DNA of 64,000 bases from Stictocephala bisonia (GCA_035578905.1 JAQJVL010000602.1:372001-436000); one strand, 5' to 3'. Numbered from the stretch's first letter, positions 1 to 12,102 are shown. Made by a program: numbers and translations. Notes: generated from the letters alone by a model not told the origin.

Positions 1-603
1 AATGTGATTAAAAAATGGTTTAAATTTAGATAGAAAACATGATAACTGTTCAATGATTCCACAGTAATAAACCTTTCGTGCACTGTTTAAATACTTCCAG
101 GCGCACGATTCGGGATTTGCTTACACATGAACGCACATCGATGTTTCTTGAATTATCATGTGATATAAAATCGCAAGATTTTTTTATCACAGTTACCGTT
201 TTATAATCTTACTTTACTTTACTTACTTTTTTCAATCCGGTATTTTTGAACCGTTTTGACAGTTTGAATGATCAGCCTTTTTAAAGTTTTTTAGAGGAAA
301 AATTCTAGAATTTGGACAGACTACAAAAAACAACCTTCTTCACATGTGGTTAAATATTCACTGACTTATCTGTAGTACTTTTGTTTTAGAAATTTGTAAA
401 GTTGAGCCTTACTCCAAAAGTGCTAAAATGTCGTGTTTTTTATACTCCATCTGCTATAAAAAAATGCTTAAAGTGTTCAAAAAAATATGTTCGTTATATG
501 AAATTACGTAGAATTAAATAAGATAAATTTTGATGTACAGCACAAGGAAATCGAATGAGTATTTATTTTGTAGCAGAGGTTCAAACTGGAGTACATTGCT
601 TTT
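1..603. other. AT-rich, no gene seen
   Basis: No coding, RNA or repeat structure was recognised. Short open frames starting inside the adjacent SINE head are not supported. Confidence 0.6.
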
Positions 604-673
604 TGAATCCGACAGTAGGGTTCGAACCTGTGCTATATATGGCTCAGCACTGACCGCTCGGCCACTCCCTCTC
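604..673 (-). repeat. tRNA-like SINE head
   Basis: On the minus strand the segment contains a box A match (TGGCCGAGCGG) and a perfect box B (GGTTCGAACCC) at tRNA spacing, with a GTGCT/AGCAC stem between them whose loop (11 nt) is too long for an anticodon loop. It lacks the long variable arm expected of a Ser or Leu tRNA, which its box A resembles. It is best read as a tRNA-derived SINE head or tRNA pseudogene, not a working tRNA. Confidence 0.55.
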
Positions 674-1433
674 ACAATCGACTTGTTATTATTGATGTCA
701 AGGAAGTACATGTTCGTTATTATACAATATTGAACAATTAGTTACCTTAAATTATCAACGATACATGCAAATACAAGTTGAAATACAGTATATTATTTTT
801 AAATATTTAATAAATGCACGAAATATGGATTCTGGTTGAAGTAAAAAACATATATCCCATCCAAGCACACTTACCTGACAAGAACTTGCAAATAATTGAT
901 ACTTAAACGGCTAATACCTGTACTAATACAATTGTTTCACCTCTAAATTTCTCAATAACGTTTCTTAAAATTGACCATTATTAATTTCATATATCAGTTC
1001 ACTTCGGTAAATATATTTATTAAAACAAAACTGATACAACTATTACCTTAATTAACCTCAGAAATAAAATGTAAATGATTGTTATTGCATTTTATTGCTT
1101 TATGTTTAAATAAACTGTGAGGAAAACTTACATCAGCGTAATAAGCCCCAATTGGTTTTATATAATTTATAAATCTGTGTATTTTGCCGCTGTAGACCAG
1201 TCACAAACTATTAATACAAGCCGTGTGTAATGTGAAAATATCTAGAATTTTTGTCCTTCCGAATTTTTGTTGTTCGATTTGTTGTCGTCCGAAAACAAAC
1301 GTAAGGTGTACAAGGGGCTTTCAACAGAACATAAAAAAGAATATCTAACAAAATATATTTTTCTGTGCCTGTGCTTACTTTCAACGCTAATTCTGGCCGT
1401 CGGACAGAAATGTCTGCTTATGGTGTTATAACA
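674..1433. other. AT-rich, no gene seen
   Basis: Nothing recognisable beyond low-complexity AT-rich sequence up to the TTAA that flanks the first MITE. Confidence 0.6.
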
Positions 1434-1437
1434 TTAA

Positions 1438-1835
1438 GAGGCTGCCGACCATGTTGGTTTTAACCCCTTATGAATAATGATATTTTCGAACCGAACATAC
1501 GATGACGCGCATTCAAACTGAAAAGTTTTCTTAATGGATTTTTCCAAACAAATGTCATTTGATAAAGAATTAAATTACGCGTTAGAATTGTTTAGCGAAT
1601 TTCTAATTTTTTGGGGAAAAAATATATAGTTTTAAGCTTTTATTTTCACCTATTTTTCAAAACTAGGCGTAGGTATTCGAAATATGAAAAGCAAACCCAA
1701 CGCGCTATATCATAACGTTTAAAATGATACCTCATACACAACTTTTGGTTAATAAATAACGAAGAAATATGGATAAGCAATTAACACTGTTCTTATGTGA
1801 TTAAAACCAACATGGCCGACAGCCTCTGCAGACCC
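1438..1835. mobile_element. TTAA-flanked MITE, copy 1
   Basis: Non-coding element of about 400 bp bounded by inverted ends: GAGGCTGCCGACCATGTTGG on the left and the complement of CCAACATGGCCGACAGCCTC on the right, flanked by TTAA at 1434-1437 and 1836-1839. The right end has about 8 extra terminal bases (CTGCAGACC type) lacking on the left. Related copies lie at 5629, 39970 and 50693. TTAA targets are typical of piggyBac-type transposition, but the terminal sequence is not one I recognise. Confidence 0.75.
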
Positions 1836-2131
1836 TTAAAGGCGTTTAGTGAAATTAATTGTACTAACTTCTGTGCACCAAATTAACCTACATATATTTT
1901 TGAACATATAAATATTTTTTAATTCAAAACAGGCTGTTATAGTGTTAACTCATTTCAATGTATTCACTTGTTTAATTTAAAATGCTGTAACAGTCTAAAG
2001 CTGTCCTGTTTATTTTAAACTCAAGTAATTTTTCAAAAGAGTAATACAGTACATAGGATATACGTACTAACAAATACACTGTAATTAAATAATAATGTTT
2101 TTCTGATAATTCGTTATCCATTGACAATACA

Positions 2132-2860
2132 AAGAATGTACAAGGTTAGTAAAAAGTTTGGAGACGGTTTAATATTTGTATTATTATTAGGACAAGAGGA
2201 TTAAAACTTTACAAAATAATTGGTAGCTTAAAGCCAATTTCTTAACGTTATTACTGACTCTCTACCTCCGATGGGGGACGGCCCACAAGGAGTCAGTAGA
2301 TCATTTTTAATGTAAGCTTAGTTAATACACTATAGATAAAAGAAACAACATTTAAAGTTGTTCTCAGTGGTTTGTAACCATGTGAACATAAAATCACTTA
2401 CTAACAATGTTATAGCGTTGCCTAAAATTGTTACAAGAAGGAAATAACCAACACCTCATTCATAAAGAGATCATTGTGGAACAATGTTTCGTTTTGTTAT
2501 CTAATTTGGGAACTCCTACCTAAACAAACTCAGAACAATAAAAAAAAGTGAAATGAAACTAATTACGGTAAGTTTTGCATGACCGTCATTTTTAAGGAAT
2601 GGTCCTTTTAAAGTGCAGTTTGTGGCATTCTTCTTTGCTTAACAGCACTTTAAACTTATATGCATATCAACCTATGCTTACATTTAAAATGATCTACTGA
2701 CTCCTTGTGGGCCGTCCCCCATAGGAGGTAGACAGTCAGTAATAACGTTAAAAGATTGGTTTTTAGCTCCCAATTTAATTTGTAAAGTTTTAACCCTCTA
2801 GCCCTATTAATAATAAAAATATTAAACCGTCTCCCACTGTTACTAACCTTGTATATTCGT
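2132..2860. mobile_element. Long hairpin (foldback) element
   Basis: Two arms of about 185 bp (2132-2318 and 2668-2860) are imperfect reverse complements. They share, for example, GTCAGTAGATCATTTTTAA against its complement, GGGGGACGGCCCACAAGGAG, and terminal GTACAAGGTTAGTA. The 350-bp spacer is AT-rich and non-coding. This fits a non-autonomous DNA transposon with long inverted ends; no clear target-site duplication was found. Confidence 0.7.
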
Positions 2861-3630
2861 TAACAGAGTGTTAGAAAGAAACACAGTATTTGCGCCTATA
2901 CACTGTTAGGCTAACTATACATAGCTTAGTTAGGTCCCGTGAAAGCCTTTATTTTACTAGTTAAATAAAGCGGTCTCAACTTCTTCCTAGTTGTAATTAT
3001 TTTTTAACTAAACAAAAATTAAATGAAAACATACGAATTACAAAATTTACAGGCAATTAATGTCTTTTTCTTCTGATTAGAGGCAATTAACACTGTCACC
3101 TAACTGGGCTATTAGCCAAAATAATCCCCAAAGATTGACCTCTTTGCGATAAGAACGCTGACATGTCAGATGGCCTGGGGCCTCAGCGGCACTCTCACTT
3201 TCACAAGGTCGCCGCGCCGATTTGCAGTCTGTCAGTGTTGTCTCTGCGGACGGACGGAATATCAACCGGCCAGGTTTTGGTAACGGAAACAACCCACCTG
3301 ATCGTGCTATATCTGCTATCAAAAAGCTTTGAATTTTCTTAAAATCTTAGCTGACAACTCTCCATACCCTTGCTTCACGTAACCAGTCAGTTATGGAGTC
3401 TTGATTCAGGAGTCATTGTCTTTTTATGAATTGATCCTGAAAGGTTATTTATTTAGCTGATGAGGGTATTAATTTCATAAATACTATAAGTAGGCCTTCA
3501 CAAGTATTGCAAAAAGACTAAAAATATGAGCAGCAAAAAGATGGGAGTGATCCAAAAAATAAATTTATCATTGAAGGAACAATTATTTATTGGTCAGTAG
3601 CTTAAATGGTCTGAGCCAAGCTTCATAGGC
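2861..3630. other. No gene seen
   Basis: Contains a modest GC-richer patch at about 3130-3320 that is open for 81 codons on the minus strand, without a recognisable domain. The remainder is AT-rich. Confidence 0.5.
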
Positions 3631-3634
3631 GAGA

Positions 3635-3700
<66 letters not shown>

Positions 3701-3704
3701 GAGG

Positions 3705-3738
<34 letters not shown>
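3631..3738. repeat. GA microsatellite with G tracts
   Basis: (GA)n runs broken by two runs of about ten G (3691-3700 and 3730-3738 region). Simple sequence repeat. Confidence 0.95.
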
Positions 3739-3798
3739 TTAAAGAGATCAGCAGATAACCACCAGCTGTTCAGTTGTCATTATATTAGTAATAAATTG

Positions 3799-4764
3799 GG
3801 CCGTAGAACGTTTGGCACACATTTTTGGCCGATTTGGAATGGCACGTTTGGCACAGTCATTAGAGGGGATTAAGAAGGGTCAACCTGTAAGTTTCAGAAA
3901 GGCACGATTGGCACACACCGCCCGGCCAGGTAGTAGCAGCCAGGTGGCCAGAATGCGGGAAAATGGGAACTTTTTTGCCCCCGCAAATTCCCTGCTGTGG
4001 TCCTTATTGAAGTAAGCAACTAACCTAACCTAACCTAACCTAACCTAACCTGCGGTAGATCACAGCTGCTACCCAGGTAGATCACGGATGCTACCCGAGT
4101 AGATCACGGCTGCTACCCAAGTAGATCACGGATGCTACCCAATTGGAACACGGATGCTACCCAAATAGATCATGATCTAACCTAACCTAACCTAACCTAA
4201 CCTAACCTAACCTGCGGTAGATCACAGCTGCTACCCAGGTAGATCACGGATGCTACCCGAGTAGATCACGGCTGCTACCCAAGTAGATCACGGATGCTAC
4301 CCAATTGGAACACGGATGCTACCCAAATAGATCATGATCTAACCTAACCTAACCTAACCTAACCTAACCTAACCTAACCTAACCTGCGGTAGATCACAGC
4401 TGCTACCCAGGTAGATCACGGATGCTACCCGAGTAGATCACGGCTGCTACCCAAGTAGATCACGGATGCTACCCAATTGGAACACGGATGCTACCCAAAT
4501 AGATCATGATCTAACCTAACCTAACCTAGTGAGGTTTAAATTTAAAAATTTGTTATATCACGGGCAAATGACTGCTACGCAGAGTTGACGGGAATAATAC
4601 AATTCCCGTTTTCCCTCGTTCGATGGCGTCTACCTGGTCGAGCGACTGTGCCAATCCTACCTTTTCCAAGCAGGCGAGTTGACCCTACTTATTCCGCTCT
4701 AATGATTGTGCCAAAACTGCCATGGGCAGAAGGTCCAAAAATGTGTGCCAAACGTCCGATCCCC
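3799..4764. mobile_element. Mutator-like inverted-repeat element with telomere-like core
   Basis: Flanked by the exact 9-bp direct repeat AATAAATTG (3790-3798 and 4765-4773). The ends are imperfect inverted repeats of about 190 bp that begin GGCCGTAGAACGTTTGGCAC and, read inward from the right, GGGGATCGGACGTTTGGCAC; TTTGGCACACATTTTTGG is shared. A 9-bp duplication with long inverted ends fits non-autonomous Mutator-like (MULE) elements. No transposase is encoded; the overlapping open frames (3812-4015, 4585-4881) lie in the inverted ends and are not genes. The core at 4019-4527 is tandem repeat. Confidence 0.75.
4019..4527. repeat. CCTAA arrays alternating with 22-bp subrepeats
   Basis: Four blocks of (CCTAA)n, about 6, 7, 9 and 3 units, alternate with three almost identical 125-bp blocks. 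Each block is made of about five 22-bp units of the form GTAGATCACGGATGCTACCC. CCTAA is the complement of the insect telomeric TTAGG. This lies inside a transposon-like element, not at a chromosome end. Confidence 0.9.
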
Positions 4765-4773
4765 AATAAATTG

Positions 4774-5624
4774 ACTCATTTTAAGGAAACGTTTGTCTTA
4801 CTTTCTAACAAAGACTTAATTCGCTCATCTACCCTCATTTGTAAACCATACTTGGATGATCGGTATCTCCAGAATAATTAAATAAATTACTCAACAGTAG
4901 GCTTAATTCTCCATGACAAGTTGTTATCTGACTTAAAAATGTCTACGAATGATATTTTAGAGATAGATAAATACTAATAAACAAAGTTAATAAATTTATT
5001 GACTGATTCATTATCAAACATTTCCACTTTATATACTGGATCATTCACTTAACTTCCAAAACCGTTAAGTAAATTTTATGATAATTTGGTATTTGAGCTT
5101 GTATGAATTGCATAATGAACGGGTTAATTTCACTAACAGGCCTTGATAATTATTATACCACGATCAACTGGATATGTAAAGAAACATGATTAATGGCAAA
5201 GTCAAAGACCCCGTTATTAATCAGCTGTCTGACTTTATAAACAGCTGTTGCTGGTAATCCCAAGATATAATCGGTTTAGTGTGTTAAGGCACTCCTTGAG
5301 CGAAAGAAAAAAGGTTCTCTTACGCAAAAGAAAATTTTCCGCTGTTCTCAATTTCTAACCTGACCTTGTCAGTATACATTTATTGTCATTTTAATTTAAT
5401 GAACAATATAAAACGTTGATAGATAATTAATAAATGAAATAATAATTACAACATTTTTAAAAAAGATAAACAAATATAAGTAGAATACAAATTTAAAAAA
5501 ATTAAGCTATAAAATAATTTGTATACTTATTTGATATAAATGTGTATGGACAATGTCCTGTAAGAGAGTGCATGTAACTATTTCTTCTGTAAAGTAAGAA
5601 ATAATCAACACACAAGACAATAAT
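4774..5624. other. AT-rich, no gene seen
   Basis: No coding or repeat structure recognised. Confidence 0.6.
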
Positions 5625-5628
5625 TTAA

Positions 5629-6061
5629 GAGTCTACAGAGGATGTCGGCCATGTTGGTTTTAATCCTATAAGAACAATGTTATTGCGAACCCATATTTTT
5701 TCGTTATTTATTGATAGACAATTGTGAGTGAGGTGTTATTTTAAACTTTATCATATTGCTAATTGGGTTTACTTTTGACATTTTGAATACACACGCCTAG
5801 TTTAGAAAAATTGGTGAAAATAAAAACTTCAAGCTAAGTATTTTTTTTATATTTGTGTCTACAAAACTAATTAGAAATTCGTAAAGCAATTCCAATGTGC
5901 AATTTTATTCTTGATCAAACGCAATTTGTTTGGAAAAAATCCGTTCAAAAGTAACTGTTTGATTTGGATACGCGTGATCGTGAGTCCGGTTTGAAAATAA
6001 CATTGTTATTGAGGGATTAAAACCAACAGCCTCGACTTGGGCGACAGCCTCTGCAGACTCT
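5629..6061. mobile_element. TTAA-flanked MITE, copy 2 (most complete)
   Basis: Left end GAGTCTACAGAGGATGTCGG after TTAA (5625-5628). The right end reads as the complement of AGAGTCTGCAGAGGCTGTCG before TTAA (6062-6065). The inverted ends are about 38 bp, with a 12-bp insertion in the right one (GCCTCGACTTGG). The interior is AT-rich and non-coding. It serves as the reference copy of the family. Confidence 0.78.
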
Positions 6062-6344
6062 TTAAGTGGCAAAGATCTTCCTACAGCAGCAGATATAACG
6101 TTTATTATAGAACGAACGTCATATTTGCAACAAAAAATTACATACTTAATATATTGTCCAGTACAACTATATGTATGATTTATATAGTCCTAATTGTTTA
6201 ATGGATGAACATGAAGGTTATTTATACAGATTTATTATAATGATCCATGATTGGTACTGGAAGGCGGGTTTTCTCAGTGATGTTTTGTTTAAACAGTGCA
6301 TCAGTTTCTACGCTATTAGTTCCACCATATGTCCCCAGGATTCG

Positions 6345-6487
6345 ATACTAAAAGCGTAGTAGTTTCCCAATCTGCATAGATGCTTGGTCAACCCCAGGGA
6401 ACTTGAATTGCAACTACCCGTCTCCCCAGGAATCGAGCCCGGGAACTCAAGGTATGGAGACGAGTAGCGTACCACTCAGCCATCCTG
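6345..6487 (-). repeat. tRNA-derived SINE, family B
   Basis: On the minus strand box A reads TGGCTGAGTGG (about 6474-6484) and box B GGCTCGATTCC (about 6427-6437) at tRNA spacing. A body follows with CAGGGAACTT in complement and ATTGGGAAACTACT. A diverged copy sharing box B and the ATTGGGAA segment lies at 42860-42970. It is read as a SINE rather than a tRNA because no cloverleaf closes outside the boxes. Confidence 0.6.
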
Positions 6488-6489
6488 AT

Positions 6490-7937
6490 GTAGGATGGAA
6501 GAACAATATTTTCATATCAGGCACCTATAAAAAAAATGAAAAAAAATAAAACGACCCATAAGTACAAAATTGGAGAAGAATAAGAAGAAGCAGATAGTCA
6601 AAGCCCGTACAAAATATCACAATACAGGTCTGTCACAGGCTAGAGGCATTTTTTAAGTGACTACATACATAGTCGCCAAATTGGATTTATATCCCATAAG
6701 AGCAATGTTAAATAATGCTAATAGTGCGGATTCGCACTGAACGATTGGTCGGAAAATTATTATTTTTACATCGTTTGAAAGAACGTAAAATATACTACAG
6801 CTTCCACGTTTTAAGTGTTGGTTTTCTTTTCTGCGTAAAATGTTCTATGTCTAGCCAACTTCCTTGGTAGTAGTTCTGGTTGTCGTCACAGCAGCGCTAC
6901 AATCAAATTCGACTTTGCATTTTACCTCTGCAGACCTGAGATTCTTTTTCATCGAGATAACTTACTTAATGATAAACTATCGAATCCTTTGAGGGATAAG
7001 TAGTTCATTCAACTTTGAGGTGACACACAAAATCTTAGATCAGACACAGGTTACGCTGTCTGTGTTACACAAGCCCCTACTGGACAATCAATCAATGCGG
7101 CTGGTTGATTGTTAATCAGAGGTTGGACAAAGGGCCTGGGTGGCAGTGAAAGTACGGTCGACAACCCGTGAGGGCAAGGCTCGACCTCCAGGCCTTTCTC
7201 TGGGCAGTGACCACAGGGTAATTGGTGCTTTCTCTCACTAATGTTGGGCCATTGACATTTCGGGGGGTCATAAACGTCATTTGGGTACGTCTACTGTTGA
7301 TAATAACTGAAAACACATTCGGGAGTACTGCTAATAAACATTGTTCGTAGCTCTAATTTGAGTGCTCAAGATGTGATCTTGGAATTCAGCCCGACCGAAC
7401 AATTACAAAAGAATGTTTCGAACAGAACAGTACAAGCAGTCAGAAAGCATGATTTTTCATCAAAATAAACTTAAAAAGAACCGAAAATCTTTGTTAAACC
7501 GTATTTTGTTTGTATAATAATAATCTTTATTATATAAAACCTCAAATGAGGTACTACAATGTTATAAAATAACAAAACATTGAGTTAAATGTACATAGAC
7601 TATAAATTAAAGTTTAATGTTAAAGAAGTCTTCAATTTGGTATAAAGACTCTTCTACGAAATACTTGCAAATAGTTTTTTTAAACTGTTCTTCTTCTAGA
7701 TTTATCACTTGATAAAAAATCTAATTAATTTACTATAATCTTAACTATTCTTAAATATTACCATAAACAATTAAATAAATTTTTTACGGCAACAATATTC
7801 TTAAACATTTATTTATTTATTTTACATGCACTATACAGGTTATTTACCCAATTACACTGTGCATGTTCAATGAAAGAAGACATGCAATTAATTTAAAGTC
7901 CACGATTTCATGTCCAGTCCAGTGCCACATACATAAT
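6490..7937. other. No gene seen
   Basis: AT-rich with a GC-richer patch at about 7100-7320. A segment at 6660-6730 (CCCATAAGAGCAATGTT) weakly recalls the TTAA MITE family. From about 7520 the CTTTATTATATAAAACCTC stretch resembles the reverse strand of a transcript or retroelement 3' end. None of this is firm. Confidence 0.4.
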
Positions 7938-8285
7938 TAACACTATTAACACAAGCAAACAAATAAATAATAAATAGCATAACAATAACAGTGATAATAA
8001 ATAATTATAAATATTAACTATAATCAACACTATTAACTCAAGTAAACAAATAAATAATAAATAGCATAACAATAACAGTGATAATAAATAATTATAAATA
8101 TTAACTATAATCAACACTATTAACTCAAGTAAACAAATAAATAATAAATAGCATAACAATAACAGTGATAATAAATAATTGTAAATATTAACTATAATCA
8201 ACACTATTAACTCAAGTAAACAAATAAATAATAAATAGCATAACATTAACAGTGATAATAAATAATTATAAATATCAATAATAAT
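7938..8285. repeat. 87-bp tandem repeat, four copies
   Basis: Period 87 (for example AACACTATTAACTCAAGTAA recurs at 87-base spacing), very AT-rich. Because 87 is a multiple of three, a 128-codon hydrophobic frame stays open on the minus strand; this is a by-product. Confidence 0.93.
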
Positions 8286-9228
8286 CAACAACAAGAAACT
8301 CTGTTAACAATAACTAGGCTCCATAGTATTTTATAATATTATTTTATAATAAGAAAACAAGGCTAATGTTTGAATGATAATAAGCAAATGATTGCTATAA
8401 TTTTCACTCATGCGTACTTTCACTCATACGCTCATACATACACTCATATACACTCATACACTCATAATTTTCACTCATGTTTAACGACGATAACGTAGCA
8501 AAATGAACATGTGACATAAAAATTAAAGAAAACTGAAAAACGTGGATACAAATTTCTAATATCACTGTAATATTAAACTTTTAGATATAACTAAACCGTT
8601 AATACTGTAGATGAATATTTTTTTACCGTAAGGAATAAAGTAACGTTAATAGTCCATTTTATATGCACATTCCTAAATTAGTGTAATGTATTTCGAAGGA
8701 TAAATAAACGACAAATATTCAAAGTATATTTTTGTTTTCATTTCTTATTGTTTCAGGTCATCGTTAATGATCGCCTCATTATGTGCGATACAAACAACTC
8801 AGAAAGTTACATGAAGTTGGAAAGTTCGAGCTATTTATAGGCCTAAATATGTTTTGTTTTTGCGGTGATATCCATAATACAAAATAAATATCATTAAGAA
8901 TAGTAGTATATCCCTCCATATTTGTAAAATACAGCATGTTTATAAGAATACTGTATATTGGGAATACCTCTTCAAGTGACGGTGAAAATAATATTCAATC
9001 CATATTGCAGGTAAGTCAGTCACGGCTAATCTTTATATTAAAATTGAACACATCACATCTACGATTGCTATCAGGAAAATTCGTTGGTTTTTTTTACTTC
9101 ATCAGTACGTCTAAGACACCAGCTGATTGGTTATATCTGCACTGACTGTGGTCAACCTGTATACAGAATATCCATTGAGGTGACAAGCATTTATGTTATC
9201 GTTTCCATCAAACGTATATTGAACAACA
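8286..9228. other. AT-rich, no gene seen
   Basis: Includes a short (CACTCATA)-like run at about 8405-8480, similar to the CACTCAT-rich tails of the SINEs in this window. Otherwise nothing was recognised. Confidence 0.5.
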
Positions 9229-12102
9229 ATACCACTGTACTTGTATGGCAGGGTAGGTGGGTCAATACCACTGTACTTGTATGGCAGGGTGGGTGGGTAA
9301 TATCACTGTAGGCCTACTTGTATGGCAGGGTGGGTGTGTTAATACCACTATACTTGTATGACAGGGTGGGTGGGTTAATATCACTGTACGTGTATGACAT
9401 GGTGGGTGGGTCAATACCACTGTACTTGTATGGCAGGGTGGATGGGTTAATATCACTGTACTTGTATGGCAGGGTGGGTGGGTTAATACCACTGTACTTG
9501 TATGGCTGGGTGGATGGGTTAATATCACTGTACATGTATGGCAGGGTGGGTGGGTCAATATCACTGTAGGCCTACTTGTATGGCAGAGTGGGTGGGTTAA
9601 TATCACTGTACTTGTATGGCAGGGTGGGTGTGTCAATACCACTATACTTGTATGACAGGGTGGGTGGGTTAATATCACTGTACATGTATGGCATGGTGGG
9701 TGGGTCAATACCACTGTACTTGTATGGTAGGGTGGATGGGTTAATATCACTGTACATGTATGGCAGGGTGGGTGGGTCAATATCACTGTACTTTTATGGC
9801 AGGGTGAGTGGATCAATACCAGTCTACTTGTATGGCAGGGCGGGTGGGTTAATATCACTGTACTTGTATGGCAGGGTGGGTGTGTCAATATCACTGTACT
9901 TGTATGGCAGGGTGAGTGGATCAATACCAGTCTACTTGTATGGCAGGGCGGGTGGGTTAATATCACTGTACTTGTATGGCAGGGTGGGTGTGTCAATATC
10001 ACTGTACTTGTATGGCAGGGTGAGTGGATCAATACCAGTCTACTTGTATTACAGGGCGGGTGGGTTAATATCACTGTACTTGTATGGCAGGGTGAGTGGA
10101 TCAATACCAGTCTACTTGTATGGCAGGGTGGGTGGGTTAATATCACTGTACTTCTATGGCAGGGTAGGTGGGTCAATACCACTGTACTTGTATGGCAGGG
10201 TGGATGGTCCAATACGATTGTACTTGTACGGCAGGGTGGGTGTGTTAATATCACTGTACTTGTATGGCTGGGTGGATGGGTCAATACCATTGTCCTTGTA
10301 TGGCTGGGTGGATGGGTCAATACCACTGTACTTGTATGGCAGGGTGGATGTGTCAATACCACTGTACTTGTATGGCAGGGTGGGTGGTCCAATACGATTG
10401 TACTTGTATGGCAGGGTGGGTGTGTTAATATCACTGTACTTGTATGGCAAGGTGGGCGGGTCAATACCACTATACTTGTATGGCAGGGTGGTAGTGTCAA
10501 TACCACTGTACTTGTATGGCAGGGTGGGTGGGTCAATACCAGTCTACTTGTATGGCAGGACGGGTGGGTCAATACCAGTCTACTTGTATGGCAGGTCGGG
10601 TGGGTTAATATCACTGTACTTGTATGGCAGGGTGGGCGGGTCAATACCACTGTACTTGTATGGCAGGGTGGGTGGGTTAATATCACTGTACTTGTATGGC
10701 AGGGTGGGTGTGTCAATACCACTATACTTGTATGACAGGGTAGGTGGGTTTATATCACTGTACTTGTATGGCAGGGTGGGTGGGTTAATACCACTGTACT
10801 TGTATGGCTGGGTGGATGGGTTAATATCACTGTACATGTATGGCAGGGTGGGTGGGTCAATATCACTGTAGGCCTACTTGTATGGCAGGGTGGGTGGGTT
10901 AATATCACTGTACTTGTATGGCAGGGTGGGTGTGTCAATATCACTGTACTTGTATGGCAGGGTGAGTGGATCAATACCAGTCTACTTGTATGGCAGGGCG
11001 GGTGGGTTAATATCACTGTACTTGTATGGCAGGGTGGGTGTGTCAATATCACTGTACTTGTATGGCAGGGTGAGTGGATCAATACCAGTCTACTTGTATG
11101 GCAGGGCGGATGGGTTAATATCACTGTACTTGTATGGCAGGGTGGGTGTGTCAATATCACTGTACTTGTATGGCAGGGTGAGTGGATCAATACCAGTCTA
11201 CTTGTATGGCAGGGCGGGTGGGTTAATATCACTGTACTTGTATGGCAGGGTGAGTGGATCAATACCAGTCTACTTGTATGGCAGGGTGGGTGGGTTAATA
11301 TCACTGTACTTGTATGGCAGGGTGGGTGTGTCAATGTCACTGTACTTGTATGGCAGGGTGAGTGGATCAATACCAGTCTACTTGTATGGCAGGGTGGGTG
11401 TGTCAATATCACTCTACTTGTATGGCAGGGTGAGTGGATCAATACCAGTCTACTTGTATGGCAGGGTAGGTGGGTCAATACCACTGTACTTGTATGGCAG
11501 GGTGGATGGTCCAATACGATTGTACTTGTACGGCAGGGTGGGTGTGTTAATATCACTGTACTTGTATGGCTGGGTGGATGGGTCAATACCATTGTACTTG
11601 TATGGCTGGGTGGATGGGTCAATACCACTGTACTTGTATGGCAGGGTGGATGTGTCAATACCACTGTACTTGTATGGCAGGGTGGGTGGTCCAATACGAT
11701 TGTACTTGTATGGCAGGGTGGGTGTGTTAATATCACTGTACTTGTATGGCAAGGTGGGCGGGTCAATACCACTATACTTTTATGGCAGGGTGGTAGTGTA
11801 ATACCACTGTACTTGTATGGCAGGGTGGGTGGGTCAATACCAGTCTAATTGTATGGCAGGTCGGGTGGGTTAATATCACTGTACTTGTATGGCAGGGTGG
11901 GCGGGTCAATACCACTGTACTTGTATGCCAGGGTGGGTGGGTTAATATCACTGTACTTGTATGGCAGGGTAGGTGGGTCAATACCATTGCACTCGTATGG
12001 CAGGGTGGGTGGGTCAGTATCATTGTACTTGTATGGCAGGGTGGGTGGGTCAATACCACTGTACTTGTACAGCAAGGTGGGTGGGTCAATACCACTGGAC
12101 GC
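9229..12102. repeat. 36-bp minisatellite array, about 80 units
   Basis: The unit is 36 bp, of the form TATGGCAGGGTGGGTGGGTT followed by AATATCACTGTACTTG, with ordered variants (GTGTGTC, GTGAGTGGATC, CCAATACGATTG). A 6-bp GGCCTA insertion occurs at about 9309, 9567 and 10869, spaced 258 and 1302 bp, marking higher-order blocks. Open frames of 300 to 486 codons on both strands follow from the 36-bp period and are not taken as genes. Related 32-bp monomers lie elsewhere in the window. Confidence 0.95.

Noticed and set aside
604..673. A functional tRNA gene (Ser/Leu-like)
   Set aside because: Boxes A and B are good, but the putative anticodon loop is too long and the variable arm is missing, so a SINE head or pseudogene fits better.
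4019..4527. A true telomere or chromosome end
   Set aside because: The CCTAA tracts are short, alternate with other repeats and are enclosed by inverted ends with a 9-bp duplication, with ordinary sequence on both sides.
3812..4881. Two frames of 67 and 98 codons
   Set aside because: They lie in the inverted ends of the MULE-like element and resemble no transposase.
7908..8294. 128-codon hydrophobic minus-strand frame resembling a membrane protein
   Set aside because: Product of the AT-rich 87-bp tandem repeat; AT-rich codons give Leu/Ile/Tyr-rich translations by default.
9262..10722. 486-codon minus-strand frame
   Set aside because: It lies wholly in the 36-bp array. The period is a multiple of three and equally long frames are open on the other strand; no domain, signal or splice support.
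10750..11772. 340-codon minus-strand frame
   Set aside because: Satellite-derived, as above.
9576..11801. 431- and 307-codon plus-strand frames
   Set aside because: Same array and same explanation; the break between them is the 6-bp GGCCTA block boundary, not a gene structure.
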